The notes under the pieces were generated by a model. It did no database searches. It saw nothing but the letters and a program-made list of their open reading frames with translations, and was not told where the DNA came from. Shown one piece after another: positions 48,651-62,258 of a stretch of 64,000 nucleotides of DNA (position 1 is the first letter of the stretch; each line of letters starts with the position of its first letter). Made by a program: the position numbers and the translations under genes. The stretch is from Grifola frondosa (Eukaryota; Basidiomycota; Agaricomycetes; Polyporales; Grifolaceae), in assembly GCA_001683735.1 (NCBI GenBank), contig LUGG01000006.1, forward strand, positions 806,001 to 870,000, in the 5' to 3' direction.

Positions 48651-51600
48651 ATGTCTACAAACGCACCGTCTTCCGAGGATGTCTCACGAAAGCCTCCCGC
48701 CACTCCATTGCCCGCACCCCCGACCAACGGTAAAACGCCACAACAGAAAGCTGGACTCGTTCCGACCAATAATGTCACTACCAAGGAGGGACTCACCGTT
48801 CGCGCACGCATTGAGCCCACACTAACGGTCGACGACGTCATCCGCCAGTTATGTGTTAGTTTGAAGCTCAAAGACCCCGCTGTGATGTATGCGCTGAGAG
48901 ACGAGAACGATGAACTGGTCACCAATGACAATCTGAGAAAGAAAATTAAGGGCAAGATCAATCTCAAGTACGTAGTTTGTTTTTCTGTACATTGCATGCG
49001 TAATTTGCTTATCATTAGTGGGATGTTCCAGGCTCGTCAATGCGCCAGCACTTGAAGCAGCAGAAATAGTGGAAAAACTTGGGGCGAAAGATGCAAGATT
49101 GGGTCTTGCACTGACGTCTCTTCGTAAATTGATCCGGGTGAGTGCATATATTTTGCCGCGCTCTAGATGCAGAGACCATTGCTGATACGTCGGTGTATAG
49201 GAGGAACAGTTTGCTAACGAGTTCCTCAACCGCGATGGCTTGCGAGAGTTGATAGAAGTCATCAATACCTCCCACGGCAATGTCCTTGCTGTCCGTCTCT
49301 CTATGTCTTACTCGTTGTCACGCTACACTGACTTTGATGTCTCCAGTATGCCTTGACTGCGATGCAGAATCTTATGGAGTTGGACTACGGCTGGGATAAT
49401 CTTGACAACGTATTCATATTGAAAATTGTCCAGATTCTTTCTTCCGAAAGCTCCCTCATCAACGTGTGTCGACCCGCCACTGCTATTCTGAAGAAGCTCG
49501 GTCGAAGCCGACCGCGGAAGTGCGCCTGGTATGCAGGCAGCGAGCTCGAGTCGTGGCCCACCATCACCGCCACCGGGCTCTGTCTATCGATACGGCTTCG
49601 ACGTCGTGTTTGAACAGATGCGCAAAGAGAAGCGGCTATTGGAGACCGTCGTGAGCCGTCTGGGAAGTGCGGACACGACCATGGCACTCTACAGGTGCGT
49701 CTGTCCACAGCCCTGTGACCGGCTGATCGATGGTCTGATCGTTGTGCGGAATCGTGGCAGCATGATGCTGATCAACTCTCTCATGGCTCACGCGAGCGAT
49801 CCCCGGTGGGATGAGTTCATCGCAGAACTGGAACGGCTGAATGTCCGGAAGGCTGTCATTGTATGTTCTGCACTTCTGTATCTACGGCCTAGTCTGACGA
49901 CTGTCTAGCGCCTCATGTCGTCACACACTATCGAAGACCTCACCTCTTGTATCTTGGATTTCCAAGCCAACATGGTGCGGGTAGCGTTCCGCAAGAAGAT
50001 GACGCTCGTTGAGCCCGACTTCGAACCATTGCATGACTCGGCTCTAAAGTATATTTGGACGAATAGCAAGTTGCAGGAAGAGCGTGAAGATGCCATCACA
50101 GCCGTGAAGTGGCGGAAGATCGGCTTCGACAGCGAGGACATTGGCCAGGAGTTCAGGGAAGTCGGCGTTCTTGGGCTGGATTGCTTGGTGAGTGATAAAC
50201 CATCGTGATGTCTCTTCTTCTCACGGTGCCTGGTGTGGGTAGAAACATGTTGTAGCTACAGATCCTGATTACTGGGCCAAGGTTTGCCCATATGTTGTCG
50301 TCCATGGCAAATTGATTGTTGAGCTATCAGCGTAGGTCGTCCAAGAGCAGATCAGTCGACCAGAAGAGCGACGTTGTCCCATCGCGAAGGCGTCCAATGA
50401 GGTTGCTGACTTGTTGTCGGAACACTGGGCAATTTATGCACCCGGGTGTATGTTTCCTCCTGAAATGACCATCGCCCTGTCTCAATTCTAAATAATTTAG
50501 ATTCGACGTCCACCACCTTCCAACCGTTCTTCTTGAACTTCTACAAGGTGCACGCGCTGGCCACTCATTTCTTCCTCCGGATGTGGAACGAAAGTGGAGC
50601 GTCGCGAGGAGACTTCCCACGCCTCGTCGCGCTTACCCGCAGCCAGTATGTCCTCGTGTTCTATCGGTAGACCAAGGCTTACGATGTGCGTGTCACTCAG
50701 AGTGAATGTTGCCTTGAGACGAGAGAATATACGGCCTTGGCATGAAGTGGAACAAGACTTCCTCGAGTGCGAATATCGTGCGGTGCGTGACAGGCAGATG
50801 CAAGAGCTGGAGATGGAGGACGACATCATGAGCAAAATTCCAATACGGTGAGCGCATCTCGTACTGTATGGCATCGTTTGATCGTTCACACTTCTGGTAG
50901 GAACATGCGCGCTAAGCTTTACAAAGAATCTTTCGAGTTTGTTCGTCAGCAACGTATACACTGCCTCTTGGAGGGCGCGTGGTTTATGAACGGCATACCT
51001 CTGGCAACCACTGTGCCGCGCGACACTATCAGGCGTCCAACTCGTCCGTGGAGGTTCATCAGACTCGTGCGTGATTACTTCTTTTGTGACCCAGTCTGGA
51101 AGCCAGCTAACCCTCGTTCAGGACAATGGAATGAAGTATCTGCACTATGTGGATAGTGCAGTAAAGTTCCCTGTGCGAAAGGGACTGGAGGATCTACCTG
51201 AGCGAATTGACGTCTCCCTGATCAGTGAAGTTGCTACCGGCACATGCGCGCCCTTCCCGAACTTCCTGCGAGAGCCGACCGACGTGACTCTGGGATCCAG
51301 TTCTCCCATGTCAGCCTCGAATCTGTCGTTCTCGCTATTGAGCGCGGGTGGAGGATCGCTAGCGGATCAGATCGCCCCAGACCAGTCGAGGTGGGCAGAT
51401 TGGACAGACGGCCTGAACATGCTCCGACGAGATGGCGGGCATGTATCTTCCCCAGAGACAGAAGTCTTCGTTCAGGCCTTGACAGAAATCGGGCTCAAGA
51501 TCAAGTTGTTGGGTGAGTGAGACCTGTTGGGAAAGTTATCGAAGCTTCTCATTTCGGTCCTTTAGATCTGTCTGGAGAGAAGGTGGAAATTCCGAGTGGT

Positions 51601-51672
51601 CTTGTGGCTGGTCCACCGCCGACTAATAGCGATTTCTTCTTCTCTGATTTGTCCTATGACACACAGGGCTAA
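48651..51672 (+). CDS. ELMO/CED-12 domain protein
   Basis: ELMO proteins pair with DOCK-type exchange factors to activate Rac-like GTPases and are linked to actin and cell polarity. The ATG at 48651 (MSTNAPSSEDVSRKPPATP) opens a proline-rich leader. A ubiquitin-like stretch follows (VRARIEPTLTVDDVIRQLCV, 48810-48960), then an armadillo-type region (EIVEKLGAKDARLGLALTSL; YALTAMQNLMELDYGWDNL), and the ELMO domain around 49900-50200 (FQANMVRVAFRKKMTLVEPD; WRKIGFDSEDIGQEFREVG). A PH-like C-terminus follows (MNGIPLATTVPRDTIRRPTR; MKYLHYVDSAVKFPVRKGLE), ending after DFFFSDLSYDTQG at 51672. About ten introns are seen; the first is 48968-49031 and the last is just before 51566. The exons read with few frame problems, so this gene looks intact. 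It is unrelated to the genes at the equivalent place on the left side. Confidence 0.83.
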
Positions 51673-51904
51673 TTATTTTGTCTTATCGCTCACCTCGGAC
51701 CCTTGTCGTGTAGTACGTACTGTAGAAGGTATCTGGCTGCTTTTTTGGTTTGTTCTCGATCCTAGCTGTGCATATCTACTAATGTCTAAATACATATCAC
51801 TCCTTGGGAACATCATATCTTTTCTGAGTCATCGTCGAAATAGTCTTCTACAACTTTTGACTATGTGCATTACCGCTACGAATCATCTCGATATTGCGTA
51901 AGTT

Positions 51905-52190
51905 TAGATTATGGCCACACATCAGGAAGCGGATGTTTTTCCGCATACTATGCTCAGTCTCATAGCCCAATGCTCCCAAAAGCTCCGCGGAGAAATCATC
52001 TACAGTGGACTCCTCACCCTCCATGGCCTTCCTCGCCAGATCGAGACGTTTGATGAGGGCGAGAGAAGCAGCGTCGAGTCCCGGTACGTGATCCTCATGC
52101 TGGATGGGTCCACTATATGGGGGGAGGTATCCTTCGAAAAATGCATCCTGGTTTTGCTCCCGAATGGTGATGTTGTATGTCCAGTTCATT
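51905..52190 (-). pseudogene. truncated nuclease-like protein, copy B
   Basis: The protein matches copy A (13003-13814) from NITIREQNQDAFFEG to IRFLMCG. It lacks the first ~16 residues of copy A, which are replaced by unrelated sequence across the deletion junction at 52214-52217. It also stops before the KTDVCLL...QEDK core. No nuclease-like active site remains. Substitutions and a missing residue pair show that it has drifted more than the adjoining TOR copy. Confidence 0.7.
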
Positions 52191-52752
52191 CGTAGTCCAG
52201 TCGGCGCCACTGATGCAGACAAGTGGTCCGCTTGCTGCTCGGGACATGGGAGGAGCTCCTCATTTCATGCTTGCTCTGAAAATAACATTGAACAATTGAA
52301 AGTACAGGGGCCGAATGCCGTCCCGAACTCTGCACTGTGCTGACATGTATGAGCCCCATCACGTGTGTCCGAAATAGGCAGTCGTTTACGTTCTGCCGCC
52401 TGCGGAAACAATGTGGCTATTGTCTTTTGTTGTTTGCCGGCTCGAGGAGGTCGTGCACAAACAGAACGTCTTTCTCGGCTGGTAACTGTCCATTGTACTA
52501 GTAAGTATGGATGCGCCGCATACCGTGCAGCAGGCGCTGGGAAATACTCCGCAACGAGTATAAAGGTCTCGCCATCACGTCTGACAGACCCTTGCGCTCT
52601 GCCAAATCCACATCCGACCCGGAAAGGCCTTGTATATTCGTCTGTGACGACTCTTTAATATCTTCATTACTCTCAAGCTGTTTTGCCACAACTCCCGTAT
52701 CAGATCTCCTCTACAACTCGAAAGTCGCCTCACACTCTACCTCACATTCCTT

Positions 52753-53011
52753 ATGGCTTCTCGCTACATTACAGTGTCCTTTCTTGCTACGGAAAAGCCA
52801 CGGTAAATTTAAGATTCCTTATCCGCATGGGACATTTTTGTTGACTCTGCATTCGCCTCGTAGAATGTCATGCAAGAAGTTCATTGAACGGCGCATCATT
52901 CGCGCGTGGAAATCCGTCAGCCAGATGACGCGAAAAAATCAGCGTGCTTCCATCCTGCCTGAGGACTTCGTCATCCTCACCGCCAAACGTCGCAGCATCC
53001 GCTTCGCCTGA
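52753..53011 (+). CDS. small basic protein of unknown function, copy B
   Basis: Exon 1 is 52753-52802 (MASRYITVSFLATEKP). The intron 52803-52863 has GT and AG ends, and exon 2 is 52864-53011 (MSCKKFIERR...RRSIRFA, stop TGA). The product is about 65 residues, strongly basic. Copy A (9441-9776) has one conservative change in exon 1 and a longer C-terminus, because the stop context differs by a small indel. It is convergent with TOR copy B, as copy A is with TOR copy A. Function unknown. Confidence 0.5.
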
Positions 53012-53541
53012 GCCATTGATGCTGTCCTTCGAATCGTCGACTTCATCACCCTACGAACCGCATGATCACTAATACCCATTATCCTACGTAATCGGACAGC
53101 CACGCCCACACTAATTCTTAGAACATCTATGTAGCTTTTTCCAGACACTCGGTCTTCTGGACTTTATGATTAAGGGAGCTAATATTGTTGCATCATTATG
53201 AATTCAATATGTATCTAGAGCATCATTTACACAGGGTTCCAGCCTTACCGTTCACTCAACTGAATGTTGACTTGCAACGTAATAATTCATGTTCTGCGGT
53301 GATTGACCATCCAGACAATTAATATGATGAATGAGGAGGGGAATATTTCAAGCTAAGCTCCTAGCAATGTCATTCGTGCCTGGATTCAAGGTATCTGAGG
53401 TATGAGGGAACCATGCTGATGCCAAAATTCTGTTAAGGAGATGTGGTCGTGGGAGGCTTCTTAGTCCTAATAATAATATACAGCTGATGAATAAATGGTA
53501 GAAAACCGTCCGAACAATGATATAGATACACAAAACACTGA

Positions 53542-56500
53542 TCACCAAAATGCACACCTATGTCGGACAGCCATAATCAGCACCGAATGGAACGAGCAAC
53601 GAAATCAAGAAGTGCGTACCATCCGGAGAAACATTGACATAGGTTTTCTAGCGACGTCGCTTGGATGATCAGCTTATCTACCTGTGCAGCGACGGGCAAG
53701 ACAACGTCTGGGTTGAAATCGCGGCCTGGAGGTTGCAAGGTGATCGATATTAGATTAGATTATCTGCATAAATCGTCCAAGAACATACCGGTAAGTTTGT
53801 TTTGTACTCTGTTGTATACGAACAACGCGCGCTCGTTCCGAACTTCCTGGGCCTCTGCACTGAACATTAGCAAAAGATCGTTGTCCTCAATCCAGGAACG
53901 GACCATTGAAGATATCATTCTCATCTGCCTTCAATTTGCGACTAGGGCCTTGGGGATAAGCTGCTACGCGGGCAAGATCCGCCGCACGCCCACTGTCTGA
54001 CCCTGAATAACATGGTAAGCGCGCGAACTCAAATAAAATAAAATCATCCATACCTTCCGTCCGACGGCCATCAACGTCGGTCTGCATCAACCTCCAGTTG
54101 ATTAATGGGTCATACACAAAGGCCTCCAAGACAGCCATCAGAGATTCCTTGTTCTCTCTGAGAACCTTCATGCTAATCTCGCACGTATTCCTGAAGCTTC
54201 CCTCGATACCAGAAACCTCCATCGCATGCGTGAGCATCCTCGTTAAGCGGAACGGTATCTTCTCCGGGAACTTCTCACGATGCATGGCAACCTCGAAACA
54301 GTCTCCGAAGTCAATATGCACCACCTTGCCAGTGTTCCGTTCGAGCAATAGATTAGAGGGGTGCCGGTCACCTAATCCGAGGATATGGCCGACCATGCTG
54401 TTCACGGCAAGTGATCGAGTGTATGTCGCACGACGCTCCAACCAGTGCTCTGAATTAGCACTCTTAAGCCATAATACCCGATACAGGTCTTGGCCGGTAG
54501 TATTTTCTAGCGCGTATTCGAACACCTCGATTTTCTGCAGAAGGATGAGGTTCTCGTAGTCGGGTGCCATCTGTATAAGGGAACGTGATCAATGATCGTA
54601 TATGTTAAGTTCGGATGTGGAAATTACCTGAAGCATCAGTCGATATTCTATATTCAAAAGGACCTTTCGAGAGTCTCGGTAGTCACGAACTAAGACGTGT
54701 AGCGTGTCGCTGTCTTTGACCCAACCAAGAAGACCGGCATTAGGAGCTAGGGGGATGACTGGGTATCGTTGGATGTGCAGACGTCGCTTGAAACAGTCAG
54801 TGTCGACAGCAAGGAGGCTGTTAACAAGACTGAACAGCTGCATCACTCGTTCGTCTTGTCTAAGGTCCTCATGCCCTATGTGGAGGTTAGTCTAAATCAT
54901 ACCTTCATCAAGCAACGGCAAGGACAGACCTTTCAGCACATACTGATAATCCCTGCCATCGCTGCCCTTGAGAGACAATCGACGTGGCCGTTGTTTAGAT
55001 GAGATGACGGTCAACTTCGTGGCGAAGCTCGCAATGGTGATCACCGGTTTCCCACTTTGATATGTGCCTGCCGGCGGAACGGAATGCATCAGCGACGATT
55101 GAGGAGGTCACCTGAATTTGACATACCGGGAACAGCCAGATGGAGATTGCGTGCTTTCAGCAGTTCTGGTGAAACGTACTGAAGGTCTAATGTTGTCAAC
55201 TGCGGTAATTGCTTCTCGATCTTCTTGAAGACCTGAAATGCGGCAGCATATTATTATCAGCAAGAGATCGTCTCAAGAGAAAGTATCTTACTCCATAATA
55301 AATCTCCCATGCCTTCTCCAGATCTCGTTTCTCGCCATAGATGCGGAAACGTCGACAGGCTTCGCGGGCTTCGTGTAGATCTCTTCCGAAGACTTGCGTG
55401 AACGAGGTTTCTCGGGCAGTTTTTGGACCCTATTAAAAGATGAGCCAGCGATTGCGGACGTCACAAGTCGACACTGACAGCTTCTAGTATTTCATGCAGA
55501 GGCTCCAAAAAGGCAATCATTCCCTCAGGGTTATGGTCAGTGAAGTATAACCGTGACGCTTCTTCCAGTCCTTCATGCCATAGCTCATGCCATAGAATGG
55601 CCACACGGATGAGTTCATGACCGACTAGAAGAGCCTGCCAATATTGATCAGGAAGAACACATCGCTTATTGATGGAGAGAACGTTCACCTCTTCTACGAT
55701 CGCTCCACTATGAACTTTCATGCGGTTCATAATCTCGAGCGCGGCGCCCTTTCTGACTGCGCTTGAAGACTTGGATGCAACAGTGAGAGGATACACAAGA
55801 GCTTGAGGGTGTTCTTTCCGACGCTGGTGAGCAGGTTGTTGATATCACGTCGAATGTTAGCACTGGGTGTTTGAATGCGTGCAATGATCTATACCACATT
55901 GAGTACCTTGAAACTTTCACCTCAAATATGAGCTCACCTGAGGTATGACTTCCAACCAAGTATCGACCTCCACGTCTGCAAAGCCGTGCGTCATAGCATG
56001 GCTGACGTCATCATGGCTTCCGTATTTAAACCACAACGTCAGCAGTCGTAAGGTGTCCTGCAAAGTATTCTCGTTCCTCAGCGAAATTGAGCGGAAGAAA
56101 CCTGGGAAACTTGGTCAGATAGTGAGAACATTGCATCAGAAAGATACAGCATACCTTCAACTGCTTGAACGATGTGAGCTGCTAATTCGTCGCCAGGGAC
56201 ATCCCCCGTCTTGATCGAGTGTTGGCTTTCCAGGTAGCCGACGACCTCAAAGTTGGCCAGTGCCCATGTATGCCAGGCTTTATACCAGGCTGTGTCATAG
56301 TACGTCGCGAGGTAGTATGAATGTAGGATATCTTTGATGTTTCGCTTCAAATGCCACGAATTAGTTGAAAAGAGAAGACGCGGACTCGACTAGTGCTACT
56401 TACAGTACTCCATTCCTCCTTCAGTGCGAACTGCCATTCACCTTGTTTGAAGTAGCAGCGTGCAAGGAGACGCGAGAGCTCATCAAGCTTGCTATTGCCA

Positions 56501-59500
56501 ACTGGTTCGCCAGTCACTCGATCCCTTGTTCCCGACTGCAGATCTCTTGAGAGATCAGTGGAAAACTGAACGCAAGTAGTTTAACGTCTCTTCTCTCGAG
56601 CCACATGCCCACATATACTTCAAATGTGCATATACAACCATCGGAGGCGCCTTGGCATATTGGTTGCCACCGTGGAACTGCTGCTGGAGCTGCATATCGT
56701 TCAGAACGGGTCACTGAGATCACAAAGTATACGACTTACTCTTTCGGGAGTCAGAAGTGAGTTAATTGTCTTCTCTGCCAAGAACATGCGATCCGATTCA
56801 CGGCAGAGATTGGCAAACTTGATCCACATGACGGGATCGTCTTCAGGACTGAGAACCAATGCTCGGACCTGAAGAATTCTTTGCCAAACCTCTACATCCG
56901 GCTGACAACCTTGTAGCCTGGTGACATTGTTATTAACGGTTCACGCCATAGATATAATGATTATACCTCTTCATCCAAGTTTTCCTTGTGGCTGCTTGGC
57001 GTTCTGGCTGATCTGCATGTTGCTTGTACGCAATAATCTCTTCCAATTCAGAAAGCATTTGCGCTCGAACCATCGTGCTGGACATTACATCAGCTCTTTT
57101 CATGAGTATTGACCGTCGAAACTCACTTATATGATCGACCATAGCTCTCGCCCACCAACGAAGTCAGCTCAGGGTCCAAGAGGTCTCGAGCTTTCGCAAT
57201 CTGAGCCATTGCTTTAGGGAATTGATTCTGATGAACAGCCAATATAGCACGGTAGAACGGTCGATCCGCAGAATCAGGTTTCATGGTGGCGATGTAATCA
57301 TCCATCGAATCCCAGTCGTTGAGAGACCACGCAGCAGCAGCAGCCATAGGCGCAATTTCCCTACGGTCCTCATGACTGGCGTTTGCCCAGTTTTCTTCCA
57401 CCTGGATGGCAAGCTGATCCCATTCACCGAGGGCGTGCAGACACTTCATCCTCCCTATTGCGACGTCGAGTGAGTCGGGGTCCTCTAAGGCCTTCTTGTC
57501 GTAGGTATCAAGAGCTTCTTGCCATCTGCCGAGTCGTTCGTACCATTCCTCGTGCTTGCTCACGTCGTACTGTTCGCGAGCAATGAGAAGCGTTCCCCAA
57601 GCAGCATCGTGCTGCTGGAGCTTTGAATTGATGCTGATGAGGGCTTCGATGATGGTGGGCGATGTCTCGGTGAAGAACTCCAGTTCTTTGTAATGCAGAG
57701 CCTTTGCATATGCGTGATACTTCATGGCATATTCTCCAAGAGTCCGGTTTTCAATAGGTAACGCTTTCTCCTCGTGTTCCATAAATTCGGCGAGATTAAG
57801 CAGCCGATGTACGAGCTCTGAGGGTGCAGAGGTGATCGCAAAATCAATGGATCGGACGAGATCTTCCTATAAACACACCGGAGGTCAATGGAATAGGTGA
57901 GAAAACGCACGCGAAACCCAGTACCTGGTATTGGTCATACAATTCCCCCCAGCATGAAATAAATGCAGCATTGAAAAGCTCCTTCGCAAGTGGCTGGTGA
58001 ACATCGACCAAGCTCATGCACGCCCGCAAGGCATGCGAGGGGGACTCCTTCATGAATTCTACCGACAATTTGTGCATCCATTCCATCCAGTCGTCTTTGG
58101 TCGAGACTTGCGATACGTCCCATGCCTGCTTCAGATGCTGCTGGTTAACAGTCATCTTCGTTGCTTCCGCAGGAGCCTGGAAATCGGCTGCCTTGGAGCT
58201 GTCGCTTGCACTGGAAGAGATGTTTAGTCGAGAATGTAAAGGAGTTAGATAGGACCACCCACATCTCTAGCACTGATGCCTCTTGCGGCAACCGTTCTCC
58301 GTGCAGAAGCTTGCTGATGAGATTCTCGTATCTAGGGTGAGATATCCGGTTATGCGACATACCCTGTTTGAGAAGATAAATACATTTGAAACGATGTCCA
58401 TCGAACAAACTCTACCTTGTTGATAGTGGGCACGAAGATGGCGAAATCGGATCCCAACTGGATGATCAAAGAGCATAAGGTGTCCATTGCCGCAACGCGA
58501 AGCTCATTGTTGGCAAGCATCAGCACTCGAACCAGTGGGTGGATGATCCGCGACGCGTGATCAGAAAAGTTGACCCTCCTGGAGAGCCCATCTATTGTCT
58601 GGATCGCCTTCTTGCGAAGCGGTAACACTGCGTCGGTTCTCTCGTAGGTCTTGACAATAATTGGAATGACAAGCTGAAGGTACTCTTCAATGTTAGCGCC
58701 GAACGTGATGAATGCATCGAAGATTTTGATCTGAGTGTTCGTGGTCTTTTCGTTCAGCTCGCCTTCGAAGACTTTCAAAATGGGAGGCAGAATCATGGGG
58801 AGGAGCGGTTTGAATTCCGCGTCGAGAGCCTTTCCCAACGCTTCTATGAGCGAGACCAGAGGCAACTGTAGAGACACATTGTCCCATAGCTCCTGGACGA
58901 GCCTGAAAATTTCCACCATGTGGTTACGAACGTGTTGCTTGATGATTCCCACTAGAATGGCAAGCTGTTCTAGGTGGAACACCTGAATCCGAGAAGATGA
59001 CGTCCGTGCAACTGCAGCGAATGCTGGTATGATCTAAGAATCGGAAGTTTTTGCTCATTAGACAGGAAGAGGGAAGTAGAGGGGATTTACCTGAGGCAGG
59101 AACGTGACGCATTTGAGTCCCTGCGTCTTGAAGATCGACATGATAGCCTCGATGACTTTGTGATGCTGATTGCTTAGGGACTGGTCCTTCAGGATATTCA
59201 GCAACGCATTGATGGCAACAGTCTGATAATAATCGTCGGAGGTCGTAGAAGTTCCTGTGATATTTTTAGTTGCGGCGTTGACAAGACTCGACGAGGTTTC
59301 GCTCGAGCTTTCATCCTCAGGTTTGATCTATACAAATGGCATGTAAACTACCGCTTTAAATATCATCTGAACGCCCACCTTGCGTCGGTAAGGGTCCAAG
59401 GCGCCCAGAATTCCCAGCACCTTGATGACTTCCCTGCGGACCGACTGAGTGAGCTCCGTCCGCAAGATCCTGCTCAATATCTGCAGTAACTGCGGATATT

Positions 59501-62258
59501 CCACCAGCGGTGCGATCACATATCCCGTGCTCGAGCACACTTGCCCCAGGGTATGCAACGCGGCATCCCTTTTCACGAGCGATGGGTCGGCGAGCCTCGC
59601 CATGATCACTTGCATGAGCTCCGGCACGTGCGGGACCACGTCTTCACCGCCGACGCACGAGAGCTCGCCGAGACACATGAGGACATTCGCTGCAACGGTG
59701 GGGTTGTTATCGTTGGCCTTCGGCAATAGCACGCGCAGCATCGGGATGGCGTAGGGCTTGATGAGCCTCTGGGTAGCACTAACTAGGAGCGTCAACAGGC
59801 GCGTGCACTCTTCTCGATTCCGTCTGTTCGTCATATCGTCAACACAAGGGCAGCAATGGTTCAGCGAATAGGGTGACGTACGTGACGGTCGAATACTCAA
59901 GCTCGGTCAAGAGCTGGATCAGGGCTTTCCGAAGAGAGGGCATCACGTATGCTGGATTGTGTATTGCTAAACGGCCGATTAGCCCAACTACGATAATGCG
60001 GTTCTCGAAGACCTCGTCGTTGACAGCGATGAAGAGCGACCGCACGTTCTCGGCCTGCGCGAGGTGCTTGTCGAATCGCTCGTGCAGCGACGACAGGACC
60101 GTTTGCCGAATGCTGGCATCTGCGATAAAAATGGTATTGTGAGTGCGCGTCCTCATGCAGATGAGATGTGCTACCTGGATCGGCAATTGCAACTGTAATG
60201 AGCTTGTCGATGACATCACTGATGATTTCGATGGAATGGTTGCTCGCTTGGTAGCATATCGGATCCCGTATGAACAGACGACAACAGGTCAAGGCGGCGG
60301 CGCGACGAACATCTGGGTGATCGTCATCCAGGAATGGGAGGGCGCAGTTGCGCACAAACTCGTTGAGGACATGTCCTGAGTTAACCTGTCAGGTAGTGTA
60401 CGTGTGGCTCACAAGAGTCTAACCGCACCGCTGAAGTCGAATGTGCCCAAAGTGTTCAATGCCAGAGTGACAAGCTCGGGACTCCTGGATTAGTTGTTAC
60501 CTGTGCAAATCCTTAGCAATTCCATGCGTTTCGATATAGTACCAGGATTACTTGCTTCTGAAACAGGGCCATCCTTACTCGGAGCGCCAGAGTCTCCACG
60601 TAACAGCGACGGAGGTGCGCCTAACGGTTTATAATCTGACCACTCAAGATGAACGAGAGAAGATCAAGTAACCGGTCTGATGCACTTATCAACAACGAAT
60701 ATCAGTGGATGCATTCGTGACCCACCTTGAATGGTCTTCAGTAGAGGTGGTATATGGTTGGCTATTGCTACAAACGCTTGACGCAGCGGCTCGCTAAGTC
60801 CGCATGCAAACATGAGGTCTAGCTGATCATGTAGGAGCTTGGTCAAGTTCGGGCCGACAGCGGACGCAACCTGCCGACGCATTGGAAGATAGGTTCCTCT
60901 GACGGTGCATTCTTCTTGCTGCTCATCGTAATGAGGTGGATATGATGAGACGCGTGAACCGTTACTCACCCTCGTTGTTGCAGTCCCGACTTGATGTGAG
61001 CCATAATAGATTCAAGGAAAGGTTTCATTTCGCTTCCGACGGCAGTTGCAACATGGCCAATGGCGATGAACGCTGCGCCTCCGTCAAGAGATAACTTGAA
61101 ACAGAGAGAACGATAACGTACCGACAGATCTTTCGTTCGGTTTCTCGAGCTGGGCCAATAGGTGTGCCATGGCTTTATGCAAGTAATGTTCAGAGAACGT
61201 CTGGGTATCATATACCGCGAGAGTGGGGATCAATTGTGATGACCATCTTCCGAACCAGCGCATCGCGATTCGTCCTCTGGTACATGATTTGCTCAGCGCA
61301 TCCAGGAAATTCTCTTTCATGAACTAAAACAGAATAATGAATTGTAAAGAAGCAAAAACTTTCCAGGAAGGCACACCATTCCACCATGCAGCAACAGTTC
61401 ACGATATGTCAACAATGATCCATGGATGACCTCGGGCTGTTGAATCTTCAAGCCCATCTGCGCGTCTTGCAATATCGTTAGCAGGAACGGGCTGCGCGTC
61501 TGTCTTTCTCGCTGCGTAATAATTTCGAGACATGCAGCGAGCAGCTCCGCCGCACTCCCCGGACAATAACTCGCGCGTCGCGGAGCGGGACAAGAATTTT
61601 GTTGAATACGAGACCGATGTGCGAGTGGAAATAGGTCGGGCTATTGCGTGCGATTCCTTCAGGATGAGAACGCCGGCGTACCTCCCCTGGTCTTGCTTGT
61701 CCGCCTGGAGAAGAGCGATGCAGCTTGGACTTCAAGTCCATGAAGTGATCACCGAATGCGGGCCCGCTCATTTCAGCATCTGACCGAGGGTCTTCGATGC
61801 GGCAAGCATGACATTAATGTCGGGATTCGGAAGCAGGTGCTTGACATAGTTATAGAACGGAAGAGATTGCTTTTGGATTCTATCATCTCTCCTTCGGCTC
61901 TCAATAGGAGTCTGTTTCCGGTCAGGACGCGAATGCCGGTCATTAAGATGATATACACACCTATGCAAGATGCCGCCAGTTGCTCTACATTTGTCTGACT
62001 ATGAACGAGATCAAAGAGTCTCCTGTTAATGGTATCTTCCCACAGCTTTGCAGCAGCATCTGGAGACATCTCGGGCACTGTGATTGAAACCTGTGCATGA
62101 TGAGACACGGAAAATAAGGAACAGAGACGCGAACGCCCGGCACATACATAGCGTTGAAGTCGATAGCAGATTTAGCTCGAGTGTCGTGGCTCTTGTTTTT
62201 AACCCCTGGAAGATCTGGTCCAAGACATCGACTTGATAGCGGGGGTAATGGATGCCAT
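53542..62258 (-). CDS. TOR1: TOR serine/threonine kinase (PIKK family), copy B, N-terminus frameshifted
   Basis: Same gene plan as copy A, in reverse orientation: ATG at 62258, FAT domain at about 55950-58160 (including [20 protein letters not shown]), FRB at about 55300-55690, kinase at about 54000-55080, and FATC (SGW-CAFW) with its stop at 53542-53544. The catalytic loop G-D-R-H-P-S-N is intact at 54352-54372, followed by HIDFGD, and the exon around it is open for 227 residues. FRB serine (EEASRLYF) and tryptophan residues are present, so the encoded kinase would be expected to bind FKBP12-rapamycin. The first 1.3 kb (61000-62258) carries many one-base indels that copy A does not have, starting within about 25 bases of the ATG. 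Neither copy is open end to end as written. Normal fungal TOR is about 2,300-2,500 residues, which fits this span after splicing. Confidence 0.92.
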
